Below are positions 63,597 through 64,000 of a stretch of 64,000 nucleotides of DNA, in pieces. Where the stretch lies: contig CAJMKD010000004.1 of assembly GCA_905213905.1 (NCBI GenBank), positions 47,822-111,821 of the forward strand. Reading direction: 5' to 3'. Below the pieces are notes generated by a model. That model searched no databases, was not told where the DNA came from, and saw nothing but the letters and a program-made list of their open reading frames with translations. Source of the DNA: an uncultured Sutterella sp. Its GTDB lineage: Bacteria; Pseudomonadota; Gammaproteobacteria; Burkholderiales; Burkholderiaceae_F. A program made the position numbers and the translations under genes. How positions within the stretch are numbered: the stretch's first letter is position 1; every line of letters starts with the position of its first letter.

Positions 63597-64000
63597 ATGT
63601 CCTTCAAAACCAAGTTCATCGGCCTTTCCGTTGCTGCAGCCTGCGGCTTCATGTTTGCCGCTGCGCAGCCGGCGCTCGCCTCAGGCGGCGCTTCCGGGCC
63701 GCACGTAGGTTTTCTCGCGCAGGGCCATCTCGGCGAAGTCGCCGTCAATCCCTACAAAATCGCGCCGCTCACCGCAGTTGTGAAAAACGGCGGCTACGAA
63801 ATCCACAACGCACAGGTCCGCGTGGTGCCGAAGCAGGGCGGCCAGGAAATTGCCTACAAGGTTGCCGACGGCGAAGTGCTCACGCACGGCGGCATTCCCG
63901 TCTTCGGCCTTTATCCGGACTACCTCAACACGGTGGAAGTCGAATACGACCGCGTCTTCAAAGGCAAGACCGAACACTTCAAGGACACGTATCAGTTCTA
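63597..64000 (+). CDS. assT: Arylsulfate sulfotransferase AssT, 5' part only
   Basis: The first 134 codons are present and the gene runs off the right edge. A signal peptide (IGLSVAAACGFMFAAAQPALA, cleaved near residue 28) precedes the AssT N-terminal domain: GHLGEVAVNPYKIAPLTAVV, VVPKQGGQEIAYKVADGEVL and THGGIPVFGLYPDYLNTVEV. AssT is a periplasmic enzyme that moves sulfate from one phenol ester to another without PAPS. AAGGAG lies about 11 nt before the ATG. The catalytic histidine lies beyond the window. The divergent LysR gene is its likely regulator. Confidence 0.9.
   Translation, partial: MSFKTKFIGLSVAAACGFMFAAAQPALASGGASGPHVGFLAQGHLGEVAVNPYKIAPLTAVVKNGGYEIHNAQVRVVPKQGGQEIAYKVADGEVLTHGGIPVFGLYPDYLNTVEVEYDRVFKGKTEHFKDTYQF

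Overview
The window looks like chromosome from a host-associated, anaerobic or microaerophilic betaproteobacterium of the Burkholderiales, most like Sutterella or Parasutterella (Sutterellaceae). The clues are a high-GC genome with strong GCC/GGC/CTC/GAA codon bias, a Burkholderiales-type trimeric porin, an OmpR/EnvZ pair, an oxygen-sensitive class III ribonucleotide reductase, a Tat-exported flavoprotein reductase with a separate tetraheme cytochrome, a giant 2-hydroxyacyl-CoA dehydratase activase fusion, and an arylsulfate sulfotransferase with a divergent LysR regulator. The genus is an inference from gene content, not from a search. I found no rRNA, tRNA, CRISPR array, insertion sequence or prophage.

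Layout. 1-1486: start of a type VI secretion operon on the minus strand (tssA, then tssB running off the left edge). 1798-5884: MFS exporter, a lipoprotein, a small membrane protein and a Sel1-repeat protein. 6730-7005: HU. 7138-10588: anaerobic ribonucleotide reductase operon (minus strand) in which the glycyl-radical C-terminus of NrdD is a separate 66-residue gene, preceded by two NrdR boxes. 10670-12719: gene-poor region with a strongly structured candidate RNA ending in an intrinsic terminator, then decayed or non-coding DNA. 12720-16520: two tandem long-chain acyl-CoA synthetases. 16639-23575: radical SAM enzyme, guaB, guaA, homoserine dehydrogenase and a TetR regulator. 23630-27904: 1424-residue activase/dehydratase-like fusion. 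27993-33327: tetraheme cytochrome c, FAD reductase, response regulator and sensor kinase, all on the minus strand and probably one respiratory module. 33488-37711: panF-yhdT and the udg-rimI-tsaB group. 38004-42917: exported protein, ompR, envZ and an ispDF fusion. 43197-48535: DUF2156 protein, UPF0114 membrane protein, FadL-type porin with a mosaic core, a small unknown protein and brnQ. 48796-52302: mfd. 52626-55524: circularly permuted ATP-grasp, alpha-E and transglutaminase cassette. 55561-58980: ogt, an Fsr-type exporter and a porin. 59098-62479: yceD, then maf, an RsmI-like methylase and a membrane-anchored protein with a PD-(D/E)XK nuclease-like domain. 62476-64000: LysR regulator and the start of assT.

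How it fits together. Several units point to anaerobic life in the gut: NrdD/NrdG for deoxynucleotide synthesis without oxygen, a periplasmic flavin reductase fed by a tetraheme cytochrome under two-component control, and AssT for moving sulfate between phenols in the periplasm. Housekeeping genes (guaBA, hom, ispDF, mfd, the t6A modification gene tsaB, maf) are interspersed, as in a core chromosome. The observations most worth testing are the split NrdD, the structured RNA at about 11.0-11.17 kb, the membrane-anchored nuclease-like protein, and the ATP-grasp/alpha-E/transglutaminase cassette, whose product is unknown to me.
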